Shown: one piece after another, positions 9,776 through 18,238 of the stretch
Layout of the letters: each line of letters opens with the position of its first letter
Numbering within the stretch: position 1 is the first letter of the stretch
Origin: Sunxiuqinia sp963678245
GTDB lineage: Bacteria > Bacteroidota > Bacteroidia > Bacteroidales > Prolixibacteraceae
DNA length: 64,000 nt
Reading direction: 5' to 3'
NCBI GenBank assembly: GCA_965140765.1
Contig: OZ223309.1
Coordinates: forward strand, 1,178,001-1,242,000
Translations under genes and position numbers: made by a program
The notes under the pieces: model-generated
What the model saw: only the letters and a program-made list of their open reading frames with translations
Told to the model about the DNA's origin: nothing
The model's database searches: none

Positions 9776-11437
9776 ATGAAAATGAATCGGATAAAAAGGC
9801 TTTTTTCAATACTATTTTTACGTTTTTATGTTATTCTATTTCTAATGCTGGGATTGTCCTCATGCCAACGGGCTGAAAACGGCAACGAGGCTGATATCAT
9901 CGTTTATGGTGGAACTTCTTCCGGATTGGCCGCAGCGATACAGGCAACGCGAATGGGGAAGTCTGTTATCGTTCTTGAACCATCCTCCAGAATAGGGGGG
10001 CTGACAACTGGTGGGCTAGGCCAGACCGATATCGGTAAAAAACACGCAATTGGAGGTATTGCGAGAGAATTTTATCAGAATATTCGACAACATTACGACA
10101 ATCCGGATAACTGGAAATGGCAGGATCGGTCGGAATATAAAGATGGAGGACAAACCAAAACTGAGGAAAACGAGGATGCGATGTGGACCTTTGAGCCTTC
10201 AGCGGCTTTAAGTGTATTTCAGCAGATGGTAAACTCAGAAAATATTGATATTCGCTATAATCAACGGCTCGATCTGAATGAAGGAGTTGTGAAAGAACAT
10301 GGAATGATTGTATCGATCGCCATGGATAATGGTGAAGTGTTTCAAGGAAATATGTTTATTGATGCAACCTACGAAGGCGATCTGATGGCAAAAGCAGGAG
10401 TGTCTTATACCTTTGGGCGGGAAAGTGTCAAACAGTATGGCGAATCTTTAAATGGCGTACAAACTGAACGAGCGACACATCATCAATTTAAGGATGGCGT
10501 TGATCCTTATGTTCGAAAAGGAGATCCAGAGAGCGGACTGTTGAAAAATGTTTTTAAAGAAGCTGGACAAGAAGGCAGTGCCGACAAAAAAATTCAGGCT
10601 TATTGTTTCCGGATGTGTTTAACTGATGTGCCGGAAAATCGAATTCCGGTTGAGAAACCGACTGCTTACGATGAGCAAGAGTATGAGCTTTTGTTTCGAG
10701 CTTTCGAAAACACCGATTTATGGCCTCTGTTTATCATGTCTAAAATGCCAAACGGAAAAACGGATTCGAATAATTATGGCTGTTTTTCATCAGATTATAT
10801 CGGAATGAATTACGACTATCCTGAAGGAGACTATGAGACCAGAGAGGCAATTATTAATGCGCATAAAAATTATACGCTGGGATTATTGTGGACTTTGGCC
10901 AATCATCCGCGTATTCCTCAAAAAATAAGAGACGAATATAAAAAATGGGGGTTGCCAAAAGATGAATACATTGAAACAGAGAATTGGTCGCCACAATTAT
11001 ACATTCGTGAAGCCCGCCGTATGGTTAGCGACTATGTGATGACGCAACATCATTGTACTCAGGGTTCGATTTCCGCAGATATGTCAATTGGTCTTGGAGC
11101 ATATACGATGGATTCTCACAATGTCCAACGATATGTTACAAATGACGGTTTTGTAAAAAATGAAGGGAATATAGAAGTTGGAGGTTTTGGCTCCTATCCA
11201 ATTGATTACCGTTCAATTGTTCCTTCAAAAGAGGAATGTCGTAATCTGCTTGTGCCTGTTTGTTTAAGTGCAACGCATATTGCTTTTGGTTCTATCAGAA
11301 TGGAACCTGTTTTTATGGTATTGGGGCAGTCTGCTGCAACAGCTGCTAGTTTGGCGATTGACAGTCAGGTGAGTGTTCAGGAGGTCGAATATCGTCAGTT
11401 AAGAAAAAGATTGGTCGACGATAAACAGCGGCTTTGA
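9776..11437 (+). CDS. Secreted FAD-dependent oxidoreductase (PF12831 type)
   Basis: 553 residues. The lipobox LSSC (Cys30) precedes a Rossmann FAD-binding start ADIIVYGGTSSGLAAA (about 39-54) and RIGGLTTGG, as in the FAD_oxidored family that Bacteroides annotations often call 'xanthan lyase-like'. Members are frequent in polysaccharide loci and are suspected of oxidising sugar hydroxyls, but no reaction can be assigned from the sequence. An exported flavoprotein with a lipoprotein signal and no Tat motif would have to load FAD outside the cytoplasm, which is unusual. It stands 115 bases after GH3, beyond the palindrome, so it may have its own promoter. It is the last intact gene before a block of gene relics. 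Confidence 0.82.
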   Translation: MKMNRIKRLFSILFLRFYVILFLMLGLSSCQRAENGNEADIIVYGGTSSGLAAAIQATRMGKSVIVLEPSSRIGGLTTGGLGQTDIGKKHAIGGIAREFYQNIRQHYDNPDNWKWQDRSEYKDGGQTKTEENEDAMWTFEPSAALSVFQQMVNSENIDIRYNQRLDLNEGVVKEHGMIVSIAMDNGEVFQGNMFIDATYEGDLMAKAGVSYTFGRESVKQYGESLNGVQTERATHHQFKDGVDPYVRKGDPESGLLKNVFKEAGQEGSADKKIQAYCFRMCLTDVPENRIPVEKPTAYDEQEYELLFRAFENTDLWPLFIMSKMPNGKTDSNNYGCFSSDYIGMNYDYPEGDYETREAIINAHKNYTLGLLWTLANHPRIPQKIRDEYKKWGLPKDEYIETENWSPQLYIREARRMVSDYVMTQHHCTQGSISADMSIGLGAYTMDSHNVQRYVTNDGFVKNEGNIEVGGFGSYPIDYRSIVPSKEECRNLLVPVCLSATHIAFGSIRMEPVFMVLGQSAATAASLAIDSQVSVQEVEYRQLRKRLVDDKQRL

Positions 11438-11447
11438 TAGTGTGAAT

Positions 11448-11625
11448 TTATTTGAATCCCAACTGAATTACAGCTGACCGCTTTCTGTAAATTTCCGAAG
11501 ATTCTCCTGTTTCTTTTCGAAAAAGATGATGAAAATTACTGGGGCTTTCAATGCTGTATTCGACGGCGTCCACCGTAGCCCTACTGTTTCTAATAAATTG
11601 GCAATTTGTTGGATGATGGACTTTA
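11448..11625 (-). pseudogene. AraC-family regulator, C-terminal HTH relic
   Basis: Read on the minus strand, the segment encodes VEYSIESPSNFHHLFRKETG and then SSEIYRKRS, which matches the second helix-turn-helix and end of AraC/XylS regulators (usual pattern: I-A-x-x-V-G-F-x-S-x-S-x-F-x-R-x-F-K-K-x-x-G). The preceding helix IIQQIANLLET is in another frame, so there is a frameshift, and the rest of the gene is absent. The stop is TAA at 11450-11448. It is probably the remains of a regulator of a sugar locus. Confidence 0.7.
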
Positions 11626-11661
11626 AATAAAAAGCCCTCCGTCGCTATAGCTCTGGAGGGC
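11625..11661 (-). terminator. Intrinsic terminator on the minus strand
   Basis: GCCCTCC (11634-11640) pairs with GGAGGGC (11655-11661) around a 14-base loop. Read on the minus strand the hairpin is followed by a T-rich run (TTTTTATTT). It lies 5 bases beyond the 3' end of the tmRNA/tRNA-like fragment and looks like its original terminator. Confidence 0.75.
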
Positions 11662-11666
11662 GAATG

Positions 11667-11687
11667 TGGAGCTGCCGGGAATCGAAC
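11667..11687 (-). other. 3' end fragment of a tmRNA or tRNA (possible att remnant)
   Basis: The minus strand reads GTTCGATTCCCGGCAGCTCC followed by A. This is the T-loop GTTCGATTC, the 3' T-stem strand and the 3' acceptor strand CAGCTCC with discriminator A, as in tmRNA (ssrA) or a tRNA 3' end. The 5' T-stem strand that should precede it (CCGGG) is missing and homology stops at 11688. A truncated 3' end with its own terminator is what integration of a mobile element into a tRNA/tmRNA gene leaves behind. Whether the parent is ssrA or a tRNA cannot be settled here. Confidence 0.6.
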
Positions 11688-11741
11688 AATATTTTCTTTT
11701 TAGTTGTAATTCAGTGAATTATAGTTGGCGGTTTTTCCTTG

Positions 11742-12262
11742 TTAACCGATTTGTTCACCAGCTTGATTTTTTTCATAAAATTTGACTGCTTTTAGTATGG
11801 TTTGAATATCTCTCTATACCTATTTTCTCTCTATTTTATTTCAAGTTCAGTCAATGCACTAAATTCTTTTTCTCTAGCTCTTTTTGAGATAACGCCATTA
11901 TTTTGATCCAAAAAACCTTACCAGAAGGGCAATCTTTTTATCAGGCATTTCAAGTGTTTTTTTGCCAAGGTATGATGAATTAAATACCGGTGGGGTCTTC
12001 CGTTTCCATCTTCAAATGGATGGATGAAAACAAATTCAAAAGCAATAATGGAACCCTCCAACACAGTATCGAATTCATTTTCTACTAGCAGGTTGTTTGT
12101 TCCTATTGAGCCATTATTCAGTGATTCAATATCTTTCCATTTTGCTGAGATATGTTCTGGTAAAGTTTCTTCTGTGGTTTTGTTATGTTCATCTACAAAA
12201 CCACCCTTTTTGTAAAATCCCATCTTTATAGATAGGGTATCTTCGATTACGATGTTGTAGCT
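11742..12262 (-). pseudogene. Fic-family protein, internally deleted and frameshifted
   Basis: The minus strand encodes GGFVDEHNK, LPEHISAKW and the Fic active-site motif HPFEDGNGRPHR (core H-x-F-x-D/E-G-N-G-R), whose products AMPylate or otherwise modify proteins. Right after YLIHHTLAKK the expected middle of the protein (about 100 residues) is gone, and a +1 frame continues with LEMPDKKIALLVRFF. After a further shift it continues with NNGVISKRAREKEFSALT and RYREIF, which is the usual C-terminal winged-helix end of these proteins. There is also an in-frame TAG. The gene is clearly dead. Its N-terminal side runs directly into the IS982 relic. Confidence 0.8.
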
Positions 12263-12264
12263 TT

Positions 12265-12560
12265 TTTTTTATTTTTGGTAATCAATTGAATATCAATAAT
12301 GAAAAAAATAATCAAATAATGTTTTGGATAGTATCCTTTGTCTGCAACTAATTTCCCGAAGATTTTGTCATGAAAGTTTTAGTTTTTCAGCGGCTCACGA
12401 TCGTCCAAATTGCCGTGAGTAAAGAGAAAATCAAGAATTTTTCCTTTATCATTGATTACAATGTGCAGTTTGAACCCGAAGAACCACCCAATCGAGCATT
12501 GGTCCTTCGCAGCCAAATGAAAAAGGGCATATTTGAAAACCTCATGGTCAGGATGGTAAA
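12265..12560 (-). pseudogene. IS982-family transposase relic
   Basis: The minus strand encodes CSIGWFFGFKLHIVIND, then FTHGNLDDREPLKN, a stop, and KLVADKGYYPK, in the order and spacing of the DDE core of IS982-type transposases (G-W-F-x-G-F-K-L-H ... A-D-K-G-Y). An in-frame TAA interrupts it, and the left part decays into A-rich sequence at the Fic junction. No terminal inverted repeats were seen. It is a dead insertion sequence, probably linked to the disruption of the Fic gene. Confidence 0.75.
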
Positions 12561-12771
12561 TACACCGACATTAATCCAAAAACAAATAATTGCTTAAATG
12601 CCTAATTCAATCAAATTTTATCATGAAACAACATAGTGCTTTGATTATTAGTGTAATACTGCCTTTAGGGAAGCTGTCGGTTGTTTTTATAACGATAAAT
12701 CTTCATATTTGGTGCACTTTTATAATAATATCGTAAAACGAATTAGAGGGAGAACTAAATCACTTTTGTAC

Positions 12772-12779
12772 TATTTTTG
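12772..12779 (+). promoter_or_regulatory. Candidate -7 box for the sigma factor gene
   Basis: TATTTTTG fits the Bacteroidota -7 consensus TAnnTTTG and lies 48 bases before the ATG of the ECF sigma gene. No convincing TTTG -33 element is seen at the right distance. Confidence 0.35.
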
Positions 12780-12826
12780 TTTTGTGTATCACTTTTCAAT
12801 GTGAAAGTGAAAATAAATAATAATTG

Positions 12827-13429
12827 ATGGCCTATCTCAATAATAATATTGATAAGGAGTGTTGGGAGAGTTTTATAGAAGGCGAAGAAAATGCTTTTTC
12901 TTCGATTTATAGAAAAAGTATGGATGATTTGTATTCTTACGGCCTAAGCAAAACCTCATATACTGATATTATTGAAGATACTATTCAGGATGTTTTTATT
13001 ACTCTTTTTAACAAAAGGCATCTGTTAGATCCATCGCAAAATTTACAAGCCTACCTTTTTAGATCCTTTCGAAATATGCTTATTGAGCGTTTACGCGAAC
13101 GATCCCGCAAAGAGGAGTTTGTTTATAAACATGCAACAGTTGATGCCGAATCAGCTCTTGAAAATATAGAGGACGCTATTATTCGAACCGAAGAAAGTGA
13201 CAAGTATTTTAAGCTTATCTCAAAGTGCATGGCTTCACTGTCTGATCGGCAACGAGAAGCCGTTTATTTGAAATATACCAGCGGCTATAGCTACGAAGAT
13301 ATCTCTGAAATTCTCGAAATAGATGTTGCTTCTTCGCGCACATTAATCTATCGGAGCATAAAAAAAATAAGAGAGTTGTTAGGGAGAGAGGTGATCGTCT
13401 TTTTCCTCTTTATAAAAAAAATCCAATAG
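12827..13429 (+). CDS. ECF RNA polymerase sigma factor (FecI-like)
   Basis: 200 residues from the ATG at 12827 (a TTG three bases upstream is less likely). Region 2 spans about 20-90 (DTIQDVFITLFNKR, then LQAYLFRSFRNMLIERLRER) and region 4 about 130-185 (MASLSDRQREAVYLKY, then YSYEDISEILEI with the recognition helix). It is the cytoplasmic sigma partner of the FecR-like gene 110 bases downstream. With the STN-bearing SusC it forms the usual trans-envelope switch that turns on SusCD and neighbouring genes when glycan binds. Confidence 0.93.
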   Translation: MAYLNNNIDKECWESFIEGEENAFSSIYRKSMDDLYSYGLSKTSYTDIIEDTIQDVFITLFNKRHLLDPSQNLQAYLFRSFRNMLIERLRERSRKEEFVYKHATVDAESALENIEDAIIRTEESDKYFKLISKCMASLSDRQREAVYLKYTSGYSYEDISEILEIDVASSRTLIYRSIKKIRELLGREVIVFFLFIKKIQ

Positions 13430-13539
13430 TTTATTCTTTATATTCGATGATTACTAGTGCTTTATGTAGAGAGTGATTTTTTTTCTTCTTTTTTTGTCTA
13501 TAAAGTTGTACCAACACCGTAAGTAAGATAAATAGACCA

Positions 13540-14763
13540 ATGAGATTAGAGGGAAAAATAGTGTTTGAAGAATTAATCCAGGATGATCAGTTTGTCCTGG
13601 ATATTTCAGATGCAAGAACATCAGGAGAATCAATATCAGAATTAATCAGCCAACATCCTGAACAGAAAGACGTAATCTTGTTGGCAGTTGAGTTTATAAG
13701 GTTTAATAATTCTCAACAGAAAAATGTTTCCTACCAATATCGCGAAGAACTGCTTTCTTCAATCCTTAAGGAGATAAATAGTAGTACCGTTATACCTTTG
13801 AAAAAACGTAAACTTTATCGACTTAATGCTCTGTCTCGAATAGCAGCTATTGCAATTATCCTGCTTTCGGTTGGTTATTGGGGGTATGTTGAGTACAACA
13901 AAGATATCTTCGAGGATTTTAAGCAAACATTAAGTGAGAATTATATTGAAGAAGGCAGTTCTAAACTGATCATGTCTGATGGTTCGGAATATATCTTGGA
14001 CGATGAACATTCGGAAGTAATATATAAAGACAATGGCGAAAAGATTCTTATCAATACAGAAGAAGGAGATAAAGTACTCCTAAATACAAGCGAAAAAGTA
14101 AAATTCAACCAGTTGGTTGTTCCTTTTGGAAAAATGCAAAGATTGTTGTTGAGTGATGGCTCTTCGGTAGTCATTAATTCTGGAAGTAAGTTAATTTACC
14201 CTGCCGAGTTCAGTGGAAATTCACGAAAAGTTTTTCTTGAAGGTGAGGCTTTCTTTAAGGTGACGAAACGCGAAGATAGAATGCCCTTTTTAGTTGAAAC
14301 AGAAAATATCGACATTAAGGTGTTGGGTACTGAGTTTAATGTCTCGGCTTACGCTAGCGACAAAGAGATTTCTACAATATTGGTCACCGGGAAAGTTGAG
14401 GTATCACAAAAAAATAGATTATTAAATAATCCTGAATTTGTTTTAAGCCCGGGGCAGGGATGTTTTTACAGTGTCAATGAAGAATCTTCGTTAGTAAAAG
14501 AAGTAGATACAGAAAATTATGTGGCCTGGATGAAAGGGTACCTTAAGTTTGAAGATCAAACGCTTGAAAATATTGTTCGAAAATTGAAGCGGTATTATAA
14601 CCGCGAAATCATAATAGAAGATGAGCAATTTGCCAATATTATTATCTCCGGAAAATTCGCTCTTTCTGAAGATTTCAATTCTGTTTTGTATAACCTGAGC
14701 AAGCTGTTAAAAACCAACATAACGACTGATGGAAACGATGTAGTAATTATTAACCAAAAATAA
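13540..14763 (+). CDS. FecR-family anti-sigma factor
   Basis: 407 residues: cytoplasmic N-terminal domain (about 1-95), one transmembrane helix (about 103-120, ALSRIAAIAIILLSVGYWGY), periplasmic FecR domain (about 165-300, including LPFGKMQRLLLSDGSSV-like and FLEGEAFFKV segments) and a C-terminal DUF4974 domain (about 335-405, YLKFEDQTLENIVRKLKRYY). It holds the upstream sigma factor at the membrane until the SusC N-terminal signalling domain contacts its periplasmic part. Gene order sigma, anti-sigma, SusC, SusD is standard. Confidence 0.93.
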   Translation: MRLEGKIVFEELIQDDQFVLDISDARTSGESISELISQHPEQKDVILLAVEFIRFNNSQQKNVSYQYREELLSSILKEINSSTVIPLKKRKLYRLNALSRIAAIAIILLSVGYWGYVEYNKDIFEDFKQTLSENYIEEGSSKLIMSDGSEYILDDEHSEVIYKDNGEKILINTEEGDKVLLNTSEKVKFNQLVVPFGKMQRLLLSDGSSVVINSGSKLIYPAEFSGNSRKVFLEGEAFFKVTKREDRMPFLVETENIDIKVLGTEFNVSAYASDKEISTILVTGKVEVSQKNRLLNNPEFVLSPGQGCFYSVNEESSLVKEVDTENYVAWMKGYLKFEDQTLENIVRKLKRYYNREIIIEDEQFANIIISGKFALSEDFNSVLYNLSKLLKTNITTDGNDVVIINQK

Positions 14764-14804
14764 GAAGATATGATAGAAAACACTAATTGAACCTAGAAAA
14801 GAAA

Positions 14805-14832
14805 ACCGGCAGATGTTGGCGCATCCACCGGT
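14805..14832 (+). promoter_or_regulatory. Hairpin between anti-sigma and SusC genes
   Basis: ACCGG (14805-14809) pairs with CCGGT (14828-14832), and the inner GATG pairs with CATC around the loop TTGGCG, with a symmetrical CA/CA internal loop. No T run follows. It sits 50 bases before the SusC start and could be an attenuator, a processing site or a terminator for the regulator transcript. Confidence 0.4.
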
Positions 14833-14881
14833 AAATTCTGTGATTAAAATGAATGTCTAATATTTTAACCATTACAAATTT

Positions 14882-17800
14882 ATGAAAAAAAAATTGAATG
14901 GATGGAGGAGTTACAGCTCCTTCATTAAAATCCTTTGGGTAATGAAACTAACTATACTGATAATTTTTGTTTCTCTTGTTAGTGTTTCTGCCTCCACGTA
15001 TTCGCAAAGCACAAAGTTTACTGTTAATGCAAAAGATGCATCAATTCTTGAAATTTTTGAAGATATTGAAGTTCAGAGTGAATTTGTGTTCGTATATCAA
15101 AATGAGACATTAGATAACAACAACAAGTACAACATCGATTTAAAAAACTTTACCGTTGATGAGATTCTTGAGATTTTACTAAAGGATTCAGGTACAACTT
15201 ATGAAATCAATGATCGGCAGGTAATCATTACGACCAAAGATAGTATTCCGGCAAAAAGAAGCAACCCGGATTCAGGAAAAGGAGATGTCGATCAGCCCAA
15301 AAGACTAACGGGGACAGTCGCAAATAAAGATGGTGAACCGATTCCTGGTGTAACAGTTTTTATCAAAGGAACAACGCAAGGAACAATTACCGATCTGGAT
15401 GGAAATTTTTCAATTGCAGATGTACCTGAAGATGCGATACTCTCAGTTTCATTTATTGGGCTGAAGTCTCAGGAGATTTCAGTTGCCGGAAAGAACAACT
15501 TCAAGATAACCATGCAAGAAGATACAGTTGGCATTGAAGAAGTTGTGGCAATTGGTTATGGTGTTATAAAAAAGTCTGATTTAACAGGCTCAACAACATC
15601 TGTTAATGCTGATGATTTCAATAATGGGGCAATTATGGCTCCTGAACAGTTGATGCAAGGTAAAGTATCAGGCGTAAACATCACATTAAACAGTGGTGAA
15701 CCGGGTGCAAACTCTGTTGTGCGTATCCGTGGTGGCACCTCCATTACAGCAGGTAATGATCCGTTGTATGTAATTGATGGTTTCCCTGTGGCGTTTTCAA
15801 GTGCGAGTTTTGAAAAAGCCGACGAAGATAGGATGCCATCATTAGCGAGCAATCCACTTAATATGATTAATCCTTCTGATATTAAGTCGATCGACATTTT
15901 AAAAGATGCTTCGGCCACTGCTATTTATGGCTCTCGCGGAGCAAATGGTGTGATTTTAATTACGACTAAAAGCGGACAAAAAGGGAAAAGTCGTATTGAG
16001 TATGATTCGTATGTATCGGTTTCTTCAGTTCGTAAAAAGATTGATTTACTTAGTGCTGACGAGTTTCGGAATTATCTGAATGCGAATCAAAATACGATTG
16101 GCGATTGGGACGATGGTGGTGCAAGTACCGATTGGCAAGACGAAATTTTCAGAACAGCACTTTCTCATTCTCATAATTTTGCCTTGATTGGGGGAGGTGA
16201 AAAGACAAATTACCGTGCTTCTTTAAATTATACCAATCAGGAAGGAATCATTATTTCTTCCGGGCTGGAAAAGATTGTTGGAAGAATCAACGTCAATCAT
16301 AAAACATTAAATGATCGACTTTCTGTTGGTGTTAACCTGACCAATGCAATGCTCACCAATGATAATTCAGCAAATACAGAATCAGCCAAAGGTGATTTAA
16401 CTGGTGGCGTAATTCGTGACGCATTACGTTATAATCCAACCTTTCCTGTAAAAAATAGCGAAGGAGAATACACTTTCCGTTCTGTTTTTAATCAAAACCC
16501 GGTAGAACAAGCCGAGATGATTGATGATGACACGGAAACTTTCCGTTCATTAGGCAATGTGACAATAGACTATAAAATCACGAATGATTTAAGTTTCAAT
16601 GGAAATGCTGGTTTTACTAAAGAGTTTGTTGAACGAATGTATTATGCTCCAAAGGCCAGTAAAATTGGTGAACCATTTGGAGGACGAGCTTCACATGAAA
16701 CACGAAATAATATCTCAAAATTATTGGAAACCAACCTTAAATATAATAAGCAATTTAAGGAAAAACACACAATCGATGCATTGCTGGGATATTCGTATCA
16801 GGATTTTAATTACCGAGGAACTTTCGTTCGTACGGAAAAGTTTATTTCAGATGCAACTTCGTATAATAATTTGGATGGAGGCTTGGTTTACGAACAACCA
16901 AGTAGTTATCGGTCGGGTAACCGCCTGATTTCATTTTATGGAAGATTAAACTACAACTACGATAACCGTTACCTTATAACAGGATCATTAAGAAGAGATG
17001 GTTCTTCGCGTTTTGGTGACAACAATAAATGGGGACTTTTCCCTTCGGCAGCACTTGCATGGAGAATTATTGAGGAAGATTTTATGAGTTCGTTGGAAAA
17101 TGTGAGTAACTTGAAATTGAGATTAGGATATGGTGTTACTGGAAACCAGGAAATAGGAAATTACCTGTCGTTGCCTACATTAAGCGCCGGAACCGATAAA
17201 TATATTTTCGGAGGTCAAGTGGTTACTGCCGTTGGGCCTGATCAGTATTACAACCCCGATTTAAAATGGGAAACAACAGCCCAGGTAAACCTTGGTCTTG
17301 ACTTTGGATTTTGGGATAACAAACTGAGTGGTACTATTGATCTTTATAAAAAGACAACCACCGACCTGTTGTTACGATTTAACGTTCCGCAACCTGCCGT
17401 AGTAAACACAACTGTTGCTAATGTTGGCGAAGTGCAGAATAAAGGATTTGAACTGGAATTAAACGGACTTTTGGTGAATACCGATAAGGTTCGCTGGAAC
17501 TGGAATGCGAATATCAGTCGAAATGTAAATGAAGTGAAGAGTCTTTCAAATGAAACATGGAAAACCGAACGCATTTTTACACAAACAATTCCGGCGCCGG
17601 GCTTCACTGGTGTGCAAGCACAGATTATTGAGCCTGGAGAGTCAATGGGGAGCTTTTACGGTTATGAGTACATTGGTATTGACGAAAATGGGGTGCAGCA
17701 ATACGAAGATTTAAATAATGATGGACAAATCTTGCCTAAAGACGATCGCAAAATAATCGGAAATTACAATCCTGATTTTATTTATGGTTTTGGCTCAACA

Positions 17801-18205
17801 TTGAAATATGGGAGGTTTAACTTTGACGCATCTTTTAGAGGGGCATATGGAATGGATGTTTTGAATGCCACAGGAATGGATATCGAAAGTATTTCGAAAT
17901 TGCCTGGTTTTAATACCACTCATAATGCTATAGAAGAAGGTTTAGCTTATGGCGAAGCCACTATATATTCAAGTAAGTGGGTTCAGGATGCATCTTTCTT
18001 GCGCCTTGAAAACTTAACTGTTGGCTATGATATTGATGTTAATCGGATTGAATGGATTAATAAAGCAAGCATTTACCTTACCGGGCAAAATTTATTCGTT
18101 TTAACGAAATACGATGGATATGATCCTGAGTTGAGTAACGGATTGGATATGACAAATTATCCGCGCCCTCGGAATATCTTGTTGGGTGTTCGGGTATCAT
18201 TTTAA
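14882..18205 (+). CDS. SusC/RagA-type TonB-dependent glycan transporter with STN domain
   Basis: 1107 residues. After a long signal peptide (cleavage near ASTYSQS) come an STN signalling domain (about 45-118, KFTVNAKDASILEIFEDIE), a carboxypeptidase-regulatory beta-sandwich (about 140-220), a plug (about 225-350, with VRIRGGTSIT and ATAIYGSRGANGVILITTK) and an outer-membrane barrel ending in VRVSF with the C-terminal Phe. It imports oligosaccharides cut by surface enzymes; the STN domain signals to the FecR-like protein encoded just upstream. It forms a complex with the SusD protein encoded 33 bases downstream. Confidence 0.96.
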   Translation: MKKKLNGWRSYSSFIKILWVMKLTILIIFVSLVSVSASTYSQSTKFTVNAKDASILEIFEDIEVQSEFVFVYQNETLDNNNKYNIDLKNFTVDEILEILLKDSGTTYEINDRQVIITTKDSIPAKRSNPDSGKGDVDQPKRLTGTVANKDGEPIPGVTVFIKGTTQGTITDLDGNFSIADVPEDAILSVSFIGLKSQEISVAGKNNFKITMQEDTVGIEEVVAIGYGVIKKSDLTGSTTSVNADDFNNGAIMAPEQLMQGKVSGVNITLNSGEPGANSVVRIRGGTSITAGNDPLYVIDGFPVAFSSASFEKADEDRMPSLASNPLNMINPSDIKSIDILKDASATAIYGSRGANGVILITTKSGQKGKSRIEYDSYVSVSSVRKKIDLLSADEFRNYLNANQNTIGDWDDGGASTDWQDEIFRTALSHSHNFALIGGGEKTNYRASLNYTNQEGIIISSGLEKIVGRINVNHKTLNDRLSVGVNLTNAMLTNDNSANTESAKGDLTGGVIRDALRYNPTFPVKNSEGEYTFRSVFNQNPVEQAEMIDDDTETFRSLGNVTIDYKITNDLSFNGNAGFTKEFVERMYYAPKASKIGEPFGGRASHETRNNISKLLETNLKYNKQFKEKHTIDALLGYSYQDFNYRGTFVRTEKFISDATSYNNLDGGLVYEQPSSYRSGNRLISFYGRLNYNYDNRYLITGSLRRDGSSRFGDNNKWGLFPSAALAWRIIEEDFMSSLENVSNLKLRLGYGVTGNQEIGNYLSLPTLSAGTDKYIFGGQVVTAVGPDQYYNPDLKWETTAQVNLGLDFGFWDNKLSGTIDLYKKTTTDLLLRFNVPQPAVVNTTVANVGEVQNKGFELELNGLLVNTDKVRWNWNANISRNVNEVKSLSNETWKTERIFTQTIPAPGFTGVQAQIIEPGESMGSFYGYEYIGIDENGVQQYEDLNNDGQILPKDDRKIIGNYNPDFIYGFGSTLKYGRFNFDASFRGAYGMDVLNATGMDIESISKLPGFNTTHNAIEEGLAYGEATIYSSKWVQDASFLRLENLTVGYDIDVNRIEWINKASIYLTGQNLFVLTKYDGYDPELSNGLDMTNYPRPRNILLGVRVSF

Positions 18206-18238
18206 TTTGCCAGTAATAGAAAAATTAGATTTTGAATT

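Noticed and set aside
12370..12597. Open frame on the + strand over the IS982 relic
   Set aside because: It is antisense to the recognisable transposase segment on the minus strand and has no family likeness.
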